This document shows positions 16,896 to 24,928 of a stretch of 64,000 nucleotides of DNA, in pieces. Source of the stretch: Limisphaerales bacterium (GTDB lineage: Bacteria > Verrucomicrobiota > Verrucomicrobiia > Limisphaerales > AAA164-E04); contig JAMASS010000011.1 of the NCBI GenBank assembly GCA_024761205.1, positions 62,001-126,000 on the forward strand. The letters are read 5' to 3'. Position 1 is the first letter of the stretch. Every line of letters begins with the position of its first letter. The notes under the pieces are model-generated. The model searched no databases, was not told where the DNA came from, and saw only the letters and a list, made by a program, of their open reading frames with translations. Made by a program: the position numbers and the translations under genes.

Positions 16896-17147
16896 CTACC
16901 GCCAGACATAAGCCTTGGTTTCTTGGATCTTCATTTCGAGAAACCCCGGCAGTGTTTGCTGCGGCATCCCACTCAGCCAAGCCAAACCCAGGGCTTCCGA
17001 AGTGGCCGCCCGAAACATTTGCTGCTCGAGCGGATCGACCGGAATCGCTCCCCATGCCTGTCGGGTCTTTTCAAAAAACCGCGACCGACTTTCAGTCGGC
17101 TGGCCGTAGGATTCAGGCTGTCGGGATCGATCTATATTTGTGGTCAT
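16896..17147 (-). CDS. Small hypothetical protein (doubtful)
   Basis: An 83-codon frame starts at the ATG at 17147 (MTTNIDRSRQPESYGQPTES) and ends LEMKIQETKAYVWR. The composition is protein-like (ATSEALGLAWLSGMPQQTLP), but there is no ribosome-binding site and no recognisable domain. It lies 55 bases from the edge of the IS1595-type element, so it could be the end of a gene cut by that insertion. The ORF track joins it artificially to sequence inside the element. Confidence 0.35.
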   Translation of the reverse strand: MTTNIDRSRQPESYGQPTESRSRFFEKTRQAWGAIPVDPLEQQMFRAATSEALGLAWLSGMPQQTLPGFLEMKIQETKAYVWR

Positions 17148-17234
17148 GCAGCGATTTAGTAATACCGACCAACTGATTGCTTTGTTTACCAAAAAAATTC
17201 TTCGCAATGATAAATTATGGGCATGGAGAGCCTT

Positions 17235-17531
17235 CGGTGGCGAGGGGAAGCTGCGTCTGTTTGGAGCCGCGGGCGCGTTCGGTAGTTCGAAGCGGCATCC
17301 CTCCAATATGTCCGGCATGTTCAGGAGGTGCAGGCCGGGTAGCGTTTGCCATTGGCTCTTATGTCTCCGGCCATCGCCATCTCGCGGCTGAAGGTGGCTT
17401 TCCGGCGCGGCTTCAGTTTGTGCATGAGGATCAGGCTGACCATGTCGGCGTCTTCACCTTCTAAGACACCGCGCAGTTGGCGCACGACGCTGATATTGAC
17501 ATTCTTGCCGCCCTTCACTTCCAGCATCATG
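17235..17531 (-). pseudogene. Mrr-like C-terminal fragment of a DNA methyltransferase/restriction protein (copy A)
   Basis: Directly after the truncated transposase the frame reads MMLEVKGGKNVNISVVRQLR then GVLEGEDADMVSLILMHKLK. This has the E-V-K-G-G core (the ExK of restriction-endonuclease-like folds) and the layout of the C-terminal domain attached to some site-specific DNA methyltransferases. One frame over the domain ends as expected with MPDILEGCRFELPNAP. The methyltransferase half is absent. The same junction exists in copy B, so the fusion arose before the element was duplicated. Family assignment rests on remembered motif order and needs a profile search. Confidence 0.6.
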
Positions 17532-18188
17532 GGGCAGAGAATGCCCTTGCCGGACAGGGACTCGGCAACGCGAGGCGACAATCCCTTCCGCCCCGTTCTA
17601 CAGCAGCAATGACCGGAGTTTTACGGATGCCTCGGCCTCGTAAAACTCTGGGGGGGTATTAGTAGCGGGACTCTTGGGGCTGCTCCCTTTGCGCGGTTTG
17701 CCACCCACGTAAGTTTCGTCGGTCTCGGCGATGCCTTGCAGGACGGGCGCTGCTTCCGCCGCCATGGAAGCCCGAATGCGCCGCTGCAAGCGCAGGGCGG
17801 CGGGCTGCATCACCCCGAGGTCGCGGGCCAATTGGTGGCGGGATAAGCTCTTCTTGGCGTTGATCGGGATGCCCATAGCCATGAACTATTTCTGGAGCGG
17901 GACCCTGGTTTTCTTGAAAAGGGTTCCCGCCAAGACGTTAAAACCGGACTGGCAGACATGGCAGGGCCAGCGTCCAATACGGAGGTTGTCGGCTTTGCGG
18001 GCCACCTTGCCACTGCCGCAATGGGGGCAGTGAGGTTCATCGCCCCAGTGCGCCTGCTCCAAGTGCGCAAGGCAGGCTTTTTGATCCGGAAAGCGTTGGA
18101 ATATGGTCAACAGATTCACAAGCGCGCCCTCATCCGCACGCCCGAGGTGAAGCATCACCCGCTGCCAGTCATGCCCATAACTTATCAT
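17532..18188 (-). pseudogene. IS1595-family transposase, nonsense codon and frameshift (copy A)
   Basis: Starts at the ATG at 18188 inside the terminal repeat. It reads a zinc ribbon (CPHCGSGKVARKADNLRIG with WPCHVC further on), then SFNVLAGTLFKKTRVPLQ. The next Trp codon is TAG (17886-17888) where copy B has TGG. The second part gives AKKSLSRHQLARDLGV (helix-turn-helix) and ETDETYVGGKPRKGSSPKSP, with the first catalytic Asp. A shift near 17650 is needed to reach RKTPVIAAVERGG and then RVAESLSGKGI, where transposase similarity stops. The remaining catalytic residues of the DDE domain are missing because a different protein follows. It is inactive. Confidence 0.8.
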
Positions 18189-18252
18189 TGCGGGTGTGAA
18201 TCTCTGTTCTCTCCGTTTTCTCTTATTCGGATAAACACAATAAATTGTTGCC

Positions 18253-18675
18253 ATGAATTGGAGTATTAAAGAGCAAGTGCCGACATTTGCTGTGCCTGAT
18301 TTAGAGTTGGGTGTCCAATTTTATTCTCGCCTTGGATTTGAGGTGGAATGGCGCTGGCCGAAGACGGGGACAACGTGTGTAGGATTGCGCCATGGTTTGT
18401 GTGCGTTGATGTTGTCTCTCTGTGAACCGGCGGAAAGAGGTGATATCTACTACGTGGTCGATGATGTACGGGCTTGCTACGAGCATTTGCAGACGACGCG
18501 ACCTTGGGGGATTGCCGAAGTGTTTTGTGGTTCAAGGAAACGCAAGGACTGTCCCCTGGCTCGATCACTCGTTTCACCGGTGGCGCCGAGCTTGAGGGAT
18601 CATGGGCATGTGGATTTTTCGATCGCGGATACCTGGGGACATCAAAGCACTTTTGGACGAGAGGTGATCGATTGA
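18253..18675 (+). CDS. VOC (glyoxalase/bleomycin resistance-like) family protein
   Basis: This 140-residue protein has the paired beta-alpha-beta-beta-beta layout of the VOC fold. The first module is VPTFAVPDLELGVQFYSRLG then FEVEWRWPKTGTTCVGLRHG. The second has YYVVDDVRACYEHLQTTRPW and ends HGHVDFSIADTWGHQSTFGR, where the family's second metal or substrate site lies. The stretch between (EVFCGSRKRKDCPLARSLVS) is unlike the family, so a compensated double frameshift is possible. Members act as metal-dependent lyases, dioxygenases or drug-binding proteins; the substrate cannot be told. It starts 60 bases outside the IS element, which may have separated it from its promoter. Confidence 0.6.
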   Translation: MNWSIKEQVPTFAVPDLELGVQFYSRLGFEVEWRWPKTGTTCVGLRHGLCALMLSLCEPAERGDIYYVVDDVRACYEHLQTTRPWGIAEVFCGSRKRKDCPLARSLVSPVAPSLRDHGHVDFSIADTWGHQSTFGREVID

Positions 18676-18691
18676 GGCGTTAGTCTTGGAG

Positions 18692-19487
18692 TCAATTTGT
18701 TAGCTTCGCGATGAAGAAATCGGCGATTGAAGGATAGCGGGTTTTGGCACCGGGACATTTGATCTCGGATTCGATGCCTAAGCCCTTCATGTGTTCCTGA
18801 AGTTTGATGCCGAACCTGACGTGGTGAATTTTCTATCCGCAGGCGAAGTTTGGATCGGGAGGGATCGGGCGCCATGTTATAGCTCATGAAGGATCGGCGG
18901 ATCGGCTGCTGCGATCAGGTCCAGAGCGAGATGTCCGTGATAGTCTTTTGAAGCGTTTCTGCGGTCAGGTCTCCGAGGTATTTGCCAAGGGGACGATGCG
19001 GTTTGGCGTAACCGGGAATCCATCGCTGTCACCAATCGAGATCATCGTGGTTTGTCCACCAGTAGTGGCGATTGCGGTCCATCGGATGGATTTGCAATCA
19101 ATCGAATCGGCGCTATCCGGTTTGGCCATATCGTTGTGGAAGGCAAGCCATATGTAGAGTTGGTCTCCGGCCGAGCCGCCGAATGCGCCGATTCTGGTTT
19201 TGTCGAAGTTCCAATCGTCAGCCTTTGAGCGGAGGAATTGGATTGTTCACCGGCAGGCTTCATGCGCCGCGGGAAGTTTTTTTGCTGGATTAAACGGTAA
19301 TGGAGCGCGGCACGGAAATCTTGGATTGGAGGAGCTGTTTCAGGGTCTGGGCATTGAGGCTGTTTTTGTTGCCGCCGCGAAAGCCGCCGCCATGAATGTA
19401 GATGACGAGAGGTGTCGGCTTGTCAGAATCGGCCAGCCAGGGAATCGAGAACGTTCCGGTCGTGTTGAGCATAACTAATGTTGGCAT
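18692..19487 (-). pseudogene. Alpha/beta hydrolase (esterase/lipase), frameshifted
   Basis: The beginning reads TPLVIYIHGGGFRGGNKNSL, the oxyanion-hole motif of the hormone-sensitive-lipase/acetyl-esterase group. Another frame supplies RIGAFGGSAGDQLYIWLAFH with the GxSxG-type nucleophile elbow, and a third reads IPGYAKPHRPLGKYLGDLTA. The end VRFGIKLQEHMKGLGIESEI, then the stop at 18692, corresponds to the segment before the catalytic His, but the usual His-Gly is now KTRYPS. Four or more frame changes make it dead. The intact protein was probably a secreted carbohydrate-esterase-like enzyme. Confidence 0.7.
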
Positions 19488-19678
19488 GAGTTGGCGGTGG
19501 TTTTGGCGCCCTGCGGTTTTGGCTGGTGAGGTCTGCGGATAGAAGGAGCAGGGTGGGCGAGTGACGGTATGGTATGCTGAGGGGATTTTTTTTGGGCGGC
19601 GAGTCCGGCGAAGGGAAGCGGTTCTTTGGGGTTGCAGTGGTAGCTTGCCGGATAGATGCTGTGTGGGGATATAATATC

Positions 19679-19822
19679 CTATCGCTTCTTACTGCATGCC
19701 TTTTTCATAGCCTTTTGGAAGGGTTTTTTAGAATCTATTTTACGGACTGCCTGTATTGCTTCACGGCGGCCGTCACTGAGCTGAGCCAAGTGGTCTTCGA
19801 CCGTGGCGGCGTTGATTCTCAT
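19679..19822 (-). pseudogene. DUF1801 family protein, N-terminal remnant
   Basis: A 47-codon frame reads MRINAATVEDHLAQLSDGRR then EAIQAVRKI, the opening of DUF1801 (YdhG-like) proteins, which normally run to about 110-140 residues. After RKI the product turns into a Lys-rich tail (DSKKPFQKAMKKACSKKR) and stops, so the C-terminal two thirds are gone. The function of the family is not established. It is too short for the ORF track. Confidence 0.55.
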
Positions 19823-19891
19823 GGCGGTAGCTTACTTGAGTATTGAACTGTGGGCGACTGTGCATGAGCATGTTTGGCCTAGGGTTTGGAC

Positions 19892-20917
19892 TTATTTCGT
19901 ATCATTGATTTGGGCAGTGATTTCGATGGCGAGGTCTAGGGCTTTCTTGGCGGATTCACCGGAGACTACGGGTGTTTGGCTGGCCTGAACACACTCCACG
20001 AAACTTTCGAGCTCAAGCTTGAGCGGCTGATCCTTTTTGATGGGAACGGGCTCCCGGACGATCCGGCGACCGGCAAACTCGCTGACAACGCTTAGGTCTT
20101 TCTTCTTCGACGCCCATAGCTTCCGCAAGAGGGAGGATTCTTCTTCACCATCGCGGGCAATGCGGTAGATGAATCCTTCTTGCTCCGGGTAGTCGAGGGA
20201 CACGTAGCTCGCCGGGTCGCCGGCGCTGAAGACGCGTATCTTGCGCAGGCGATTGGGGCTGATTCGGCTAGCGGTGAGATTGGCGATGCAACCGTTTTCG
20301 AATCGAAGCCGGGCGTTGGCGATATCCTCGGAGGAACTGAGTACGGAGACCCCGACACCTTCGACAGACGCCACTGGGGATTGAACGAAGGCGAGAACGA
20401 CATCTAGGTCGTGAATCATGATATCCAACACTACGCCGATGTCGGTGCTGCGAGCGGGAAATGGGGAGAGTCGATGGGCTTCGATGAAGCGGGGTTGGGT
20501 GACGGCTTTTTGGAGATATTGAAAGACGGGGTTGAAACGTTCGATGTGTCCGATTTGTAGAACTTTGCGTTGTTGGCGGCTGAGTGCGACTAGTTCGGTC
20601 GCTTGAGCGAGTGTTTCGGTCATCGGTTTTTCGACGAGGGCGTGTTTGCCCTGCTCGAGGAGGCGCTTCGTGATGTCGTAGTGGGTGACGGTTGGTGTGA
20701 CGACGCTCAGGGCGTCACTGATCGTGGTGAGTTCTTCGAGGGTCTGGGCGGCTGTCACCGAGTATTGCTTTGCCAGAGACTCGGCGGCGGCGTGGTTTTG
20801 GTCGTATATTCCGGAGAATTGAATTGTCCCTGCGGCCGCCATTTCGGCGTAGAGTCTCACGTGTTGACTGCCAAGGGCGCCGGCGCCCACGACGGCGATT
20901 TTAATTGGTTCGGCCAT
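19892..20917 (-). CDS. Gfo/Idh/MocA family NAD(P)-dependent oxidoreductase
   Basis: This 341-residue protein is full length for the family. The N-terminal Rossmann fold has IAVVGAGALGSQHVRLYAEM, the E-K-P motif appears in HALVEKPMTETLAQ, and the C-terminal domain carries GHIERFNPVFQYL and DIMIHDLDVVLAFVQ. The GHIERFNP form and the MIHDLD motif resemble the subgroup containing UDP-N-acetylglucosamine 3-dehydrogenase (GnnA) of lipid A synthesis; that link is inference, because no partner transaminase is adjacent. The gene is divergent from plsY-gpsA. The reading frame is intact. Confidence 0.85.
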   Translation of the reverse strand: MAEPIKIAVVGAGALGSQHVRLYAEMAAAGTIQFSGIYDQNHAAAESLAKQYSVTAAQTLEELTTISDALSVVTPTVTHYDITKRLLEQGKHALVEKPMTETLAQATELVALSRQQRKVLQIGHIERFNPVFQYLQKAVTQPRFIEAHRLSPFPARSTDIGVVLDIMIHDLDVVLAFVQSPVASVEGVGVSVLSSSEDIANARLRFENGCIANLTASRISPNRLRKIRVFSAGDPASYVSLDYPEQEGFIYRIARDGEEESSLLRKLWASKKKDLSVVSEFAGRRIVREPVPIKKDQPLKLELESFVECVQASQTPVVSGESAKKALDLAIEITAQINDTK

Positions 20918-21146
20918 GTGGGATGGGTATATTCGGCATTCACCATTTCGGCGATGTTATTTGTTTGGTGGATGTTGGGAGGTGCTGACTGTGGCGGGGA
21001 GGGGGATTTCGCCCTCCTTCACTGGCGCTATGGAGGGGGACGGCTCGACGGAGTCTGCTGCACCTTGGATTGCAGCTGTAGATGTGCGTCTGGACGGGTT
21101 TGATCTTGCGGGCTTGAATCGGCGTGCTTAGGTTTTCGCGGCTTTG

Positions 21147-21773
21147 ATGGATTCTGTGATCTCCATATTGGTCGGCTACTTTTTGGGCTCGATTCCCTTT
21201 GGTTTTTTAATGGGGAAGCTGAAGGGCATCGACTTACGTCAGGAGGGGAGTGGCAATATCGGAGCGACCAATGTGCTACGTATTCTTGGCAAACCGTCCG
21301 GTATCACGGTGCTGGTGTTCGACGTGTTGAAGGGGGCCATGGCTTGTTGGCTGGCCCCTATGGTTGTGGAGGTGATTTTGGGCACGGCTGCTTTTGATTT
21401 TCAGATTGTCGCAATTACAGCGGGTTTTTCGGCTGTGTTGGGACATAACTATACTTGTTGGTTGCGCTTTAAAGGAGGGAAGGGGATTGCTACTTCAGCG
21501 GGTGTGTTGCTCGTCCTGACTCCGGCCGGACTGGCAATTTCGGTGGCTACATTTCTGCTGTTGCTGGCGCTGACGCGGATCGTCTCAGTCGGCTCGTTGG
21601 GGGCTGCTGTGATTCTGCCGCTTGGGACATGGATCACGGGCGGACGGGGTGCGTTGTTGGGCATCGCGACGCTCATGGGTCTGTTGGCGGTTTACAAACA
21701 TCGGGTCAATATTCGGCGGCTCCTCGCCGGGACGGAACCGCAGATCAAACAAAAAAAGGAGGAGGAATCATGA
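21147..21773 (+). CDS. plsY: Acyl-phosphate:glycerol-3-phosphate acyltransferase PlsY
   Basis: PlsY is an inner-membrane enzyme that moves an acyl group from acyl-phosphate to glycerol-3-phosphate, the first step of phospholipid synthesis. All three conserved loops are visible: GSIPFGFLMGKLKGIDLRQE then GSGNIGATNVLRILG (motif 1), GHNYTCWLRFKGGKGIATS (motif 2) and YKHRVNIRRLLAGTE (motif 3). Five or so hydrophobic helices separate them. The ORF track starts at a TTG (21144); the adjacent ATG at 21147 is the likelier start. The stop overlaps the gpsA start (ATGA), and gpsA makes the enzyme's substrate, so the pair forms a functional operon. Confidence 0.95.
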   Translation: MDSVISILVGYFLGSIPFGFLMGKLKGIDLRQEGSGNIGATNVLRILGKPSGITVLVFDVLKGAMACWLAPMVVEVILGTAAFDFQIVAITAGFSAVLGHNYTCWLRFKGGKGIATSAGVLLVLTPAGLAISVATFLLLLALTRIVSVGSLGAAVILPLGTWITGGRGALLGIATLMGLLAVYKHRVNIRRLLAGTEPQIKQKKEEES

Positions 21774-22750
21774 GAGTCACTGTGTTGGGGGCGGGAGCGT
21801 GGGGGACTGCGTTGGCTAAACTTGCTGCTGAAAACGAGCATCAAGTAACTCTCTGGGCGCGGGATGCAACCTTGCTCGAATCGATTGTGGGGGATCGGGA
21901 GAACGAGCGGTACTTGGCGGGGGTGGCTTTGCCCAAGTCCCTGCAGGCAGACGCGGATTTGCAATCTGCGTGTTGCGATGCCGAGATTCTGGTGGTCGCA
22001 GTCCCGTCGAAAGGATTTCGTGATGTGTTGCGTCAGGTGGGCGATTTTGTGGGATCTGTGGTGACGGTGACGAAGGGGATCGAGTATGATTCTGGTCTCA
22101 CGATGAGTGGCCTCTTGGAGGCGGAACTCAAGGCTGCGGTTCCGGTCACTTTGTCGGGACCCACGATTGCGCGAGAAGTCGCTATGGGAATGCCCGCTGC
22201 AGGCGTTGCTGCAAGTAATGATACGAACGCTGTGTTCCAAGTTCAGCAGTTGTTTCATCGGCCGACGTTCCGTGTCTATTCTTCAACGGATGTGCTCGGT
22301 GTTGAGTTAGGTGGTGCGTTAAAGAACGTCATTGCAATTGCGGCGGGTGTTGGGGATGGATTGGGCTTTGGCGACAATAGTAAGGCCGCACTGCTGACTC
22401 GGGGCGTGGCAGAGATTCGGCGTCTCGGGGTGGCTGCCGGAGCCAAGGCCGAGACGTTTACGGGGCTTTCTGGGTTGGGAGATTTAACGGTGACGTGCTT
22501 TTCGCCGCTGAGTCGAAATCGGACTTTTGGCGAGCATCTGGGCCGGGGCGGTGATGCCGGTGAGATTCTGGCAGCTAGTCGCTCGGTGGTGGAGGGGGCC
22601 CCGACATCGCGGTCTGCCCATCAGCTGGCACGGCGTCTTGGTGTGAGGACACCGATCATCGACGAGGTTTATGCGATGCTCCATCAAGGAAAACTAGTGA
22701 AGGCGGCACTTCAGTCGCTTCTCAGCCGGGAGACGAAGTACGAGGACTGA
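21770..22750 (+). CDS. gpsA: NAD(P)-dependent glycerol-3-phosphate dehydrogenase
   Basis: Reduces dihydroxyacetone phosphate to sn-glycerol-3-phosphate, the acceptor used by PlsY. I start at the ATG at 21770, preceded by AGGAGG and overlapping the plsY stop; the track's 21629 start only adds a frame inside plsY. The 326 residues contain the nucleotide fold VTVLGAGAWGTALAKLA, SGPTIAREVAMGMPAAG, the catalytic Lys in GGALKNVIAIAAGVGDGLGF, and FTGLSGLGDLTVTCFSPLSR. Length and motif order are normal. It converges on thrH with only one base between the stops, and no terminator is visible there. Confidence 0.97.
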   Translation: MRVTVLGAGAWGTALAKLAAENEHQVTLWARDATLLESIVGDRENERYLAGVALPKSLQADADLQSACCDAEILVVAVPSKGFRDVLRQVGDFVGSVVTVTKGIEYDSGLTMSGLLEAELKAAVPVTLSGPTIAREVAMGMPAAGVAASNDTNAVFQVQQLFHRPTFRVYSSTDVLGVELGGALKNVIAIAAGVGDGLGFGDNSKAALLTRGVAEIRRLGVAAGAKAETFTGLSGLGDLTVTCFSPLSRNRTFGEHLGRGGDAGEILAASRSVVEGAPTSRSAHQLARRLGVRTPIIDEVYAMLHQGKLVKAALQSLLSRETKYED

Positions 22751-22751
22751 A

Positions 22752-23363
22752 CTACGTGAGCTCTTGCTTGATGCGCTCAAGCAGGTCCGGGTAATCATTA
22801 AAGGCTTGGTATTGGGGGAACTGTGCCGTGATGTTCTCTGGCGCGTGAAACAGCAGTCCCACGTCCGCTTCGCTCAGCATGGCGGTATCGTTGAACGAAT
22901 CACCGGCTGCGATGACTTTGTAGTTTAGTGATTTGAAGGCGATGACGGATTTCTGTTTTTGATTCGGCTGGCGGAGGCGGTAGTTGGTGATTCGATCGTT
23001 CTCGATTTCCAAGCGGTGGCAGAAGATCGTCGGCCAGTCCATTTGTCGCATGAGCGGTTTGGCGAAGTCTTCGAAGGTATCTGAGAGGATGATCACTTGG
23101 GTCAAGGAACGTAGTGCATCGAGAAAATCTTTGGCACCTTCGAGTGGGGATAGAGTGCCGATGACCTCTTGAATGGCGGAGAGAGTTAGGTCGTTTGCGT
23201 TCAGTATGTCTAGACGGCCCTGCATCAGCTCGTCGTAGTCCGGTATGTCCCGGGTGGTGAGTTGAAGCTTTTCGATGCCGGTTTTCTTGGCGAAGGCGAT
23301 CCATATCTCGGGGACGAGGACGCCTTCAAGGTCCAGGGTAATGATGGTTTGTTGTGCGCTCAT
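22752..23363 (-). CDS. thrH: Bifunctional phosphoserine phosphatase/homoserine phosphotransferase ThrH-like
   Basis: This 203-residue HAD-superfamily enzyme keeps the ThrH form of motif I (TLDLEGVLVPEIW, with Glu-Gly-Val instead of the usual DGT), motif II (VIILSDTFEDF) and motif IV (VIAAGDSFNDTAMLSEADVG). The segment IEKLQLTTRDIPDYDELMQG is typical of ThrH. In Pseudomonas this enzyme dephosphorylates phosphoserine and can pass the phosphate to homoserine, which bypasses ThrB. No threonine or serine genes adjoin it here, so its physiological role in this organism is inferred. It is intact and convergent with gpsA. Confidence 0.88.
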   Translation of the reverse strand: MSAQQTIITLDLEGVLVPEIWIAFAKKTGIEKLQLTTRDIPDYDELMQGRLDILNANDLTLSAIQEVIGTLSPLEGAKDFLDALRSLTQVIILSDTFEDFAKPLMRQMDWPTIFCHRLEIENDRITNYRLRQPNQKQKSVIAFKSLNYKVIAAGDSFNDTAMLSEADVGLLFHAPENITAQFPQYQAFNDYPDLLERIKQELT

Positions 23364-23575
23364 GGGTTAAAGGCCGGGCTGCTAGGTCGGGCAACTGTTT
23401 AGTGGTTGGAGTTTAGTCCGTGAAGGATTAAATGGTGGTGGCTTGCGAGCAAGGTGTCTGGGGATTCTGTGAGGTGAGGGTGAGATGTGTGTCAACAGTT
23501 TAGAAAATCCAAAGTGGCGAAAGATCGCCGCATTCCAAGACGTTGTCACGCAGTAAGTGACGTCTCAGATGGTCT

Positions 23576-24838
23576 TTAACGGAGTCTGTACGCGACGAGG
23601 ATTTTGGGGCTTCGGGCATAGATGATGCCGTTAGCGAGGGCGGGATAGGATCGCACGTCTGAGGGAAGAATCTGGGCGCGGTCGAGTTCTTGGTAGCGTT
23701 TCTCTGTGGCGTTGACCAACACTAGTTCACCGTTTTCCTGAAGGGCCAGGAGTTTATTGCCGCCGATTATCACGCTACCGTTCTGGATGCTGGGTTGACT
23801 CCATTGGACTTCGCCCGTTTTCCAGGAGACACAGTTAAGTGGCGCACCCCATTCCTGGCGACCATGGAACCCGTAGAGATACCCACGATGAAGAATGGGG
23901 GTGGAGTAGTGACAGGAAATGGCGTTGTCGTTGCTCCAGACCTTCTTGGGCTCCGTTTGGGTCAGGTCCAGAACGACAGCCCCGGTGCGGTAACTTGTCG
24001 TCAAGAGGACCTGATTGCCGTAGACGACGGGGCTGGCTGCGTTGACGGAGGCGTTGATGCGAGGGCGCCAAGGGTAGGCCGAGCGGATTTTCCCTGTTTC
24101 GACGGCGACCGCTTTAAGTCCCTCGCGATCGAAAAACAAGGCTTGCCGAATGTTGGCGATAGTCGCGGCAACGGGGGATGAATAGCTTGCCTCACCGTGG
24201 GAAGTTTTCCACCGGACCGCTCCGTTCAATCGATCAAAGGCGACGATGCCACCGTTTTTGGGGGACCCCACATTGATGATGACTAAGTCGCCCTCAACCA
24301 GAGGGGAACAGGCGATCCCGAAGAAACCTTTGGGCGCTTTGAACTCTTTTTTAGTATCGACGTTCCAAACGGGTTTCCCGGTATCGAGTTCGAGGCAATA
24401 AAGTTTGCCTTGGGCACCGTAGGTATAGAGATAGCCCTCGTAGGCTGTGGGGGTCGAGCGTGGTCCATTGTCGAAGCCGAAATCATCTCGATAGGTTGTG
24501 GCGTAATCAAACTGCCACTGCGCTTCGCCGGATAGCGGATCCAGGCTCAATATCTGCTCTTCATTGCCGGTGCGGTGGTGTAGGATGATGCGATCGTCGA
24601 GAGCGATCGGTCCGCCAAAGCCACTGCCGACGGAGCGTTGCCACAGTTTCTTGGGTCCGTTGCCGGGCCACGAGTCGGGAAGAGTTTCGGTAGGGAGGAC
24701 ACCGTTTTGGTGAGGTCCTAGAAACCGGGGCCACTCGCTCGAGTCTGCTCGAAATGGAGGCCAGAGCAAGATCCCCGAGGTGAGGAGGTGCGCGGCTGCC
24801 CGAATGGCATTGATGTCCCAGGTATTCATTGAGAACAT
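23576..24838 (-). CDS. Secreted PQQ-like beta-propeller protein
   Basis: About 420 residues starting at 24838 (alternative ATGs at 24829 and 24865). A short hydrophobic leader precedes SSEWPRFLGPHQNGVLPTET, the usual opening of outer-membrane or periplasmic PQQ-binding-like propeller proteins. Repeats follow: GPIALDDRIILHHRTGNEEQ, YEGYLYTYGAQGKLYCLELD, GGIVAFDRLNGAVRWKTSHG, YGNQVLLTTSYRTGAVVLDL and GNKLLALQENGELVLVNATE. Each gives one blade with the tryptophan-docking style. No catalytic calcium or PQQ ligands are evident, so it is more likely structural or binding than a dehydrogenase. It is intact and divergent from the next gene. Confidence 0.85.
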   Translation of the reverse strand: MFSMNTWDINAIRAAAHLLTSGILLWPPFRADSSEWPRFLGPHQNGVLPTETLPDSWPGNGPKKLWQRSVGSGFGGPIALDDRIILHHRTGNEEQILSLDPLSGEAQWQFDYATTYRDDFGFDNGPRSTPTAYEGYLYTYGAQGKLYCLELDTGKPVWNVDTKKEFKAPKGFFGIACSPLVEGDLVIINVGSPKNGGIVAFDRLNGAVRWKTSHGEASYSSPVAATIANIRQALFFDREGLKAVAVETGKIRSAYPWRPRINASVNAASPVVYGNQVLLTTSYRTGAVVLDLTQTEPKKVWSNDNAISCHYSTPILHRGYLYGFHGRQEWGAPLNCVSWKTGEVQWSQPSIQNGSVIIGGNKLLALQENGELVLVNATEKRYQELDRAQILPSDVRSYPALANGIIYARSPKILVAYRLR

Positions 24839-24928
24839 CCGATCACATCCGATGGAAGCTGACAATGACTCAGAGACCGGATCGCGACTTTTTTCCCGCT
24901 TTGGTGTTTTGATGGATGAGGGATAGCC

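Larger units (their letters stand above)
17203..18192 (-). mobile_element. IS1595-type element, full-length copy A
   Basis: The ends are inverted repeats: CGCAATGATAAATTATGGGC on the left and its complement on the right with one mismatch (AAGT for AAAT). The transposase ATG lies inside the right repeat, and the minus strand carries the coding parts. The same unit occurs at 45190-46169. No clear target duplication is visible (left flank AAATTCTT, right flank GGTGTGAA), suggesting later rearrangement at one side. Transposase is broken and fused to a restriction-type domain, so this copy cannot move by itself. Confidence 0.85.
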
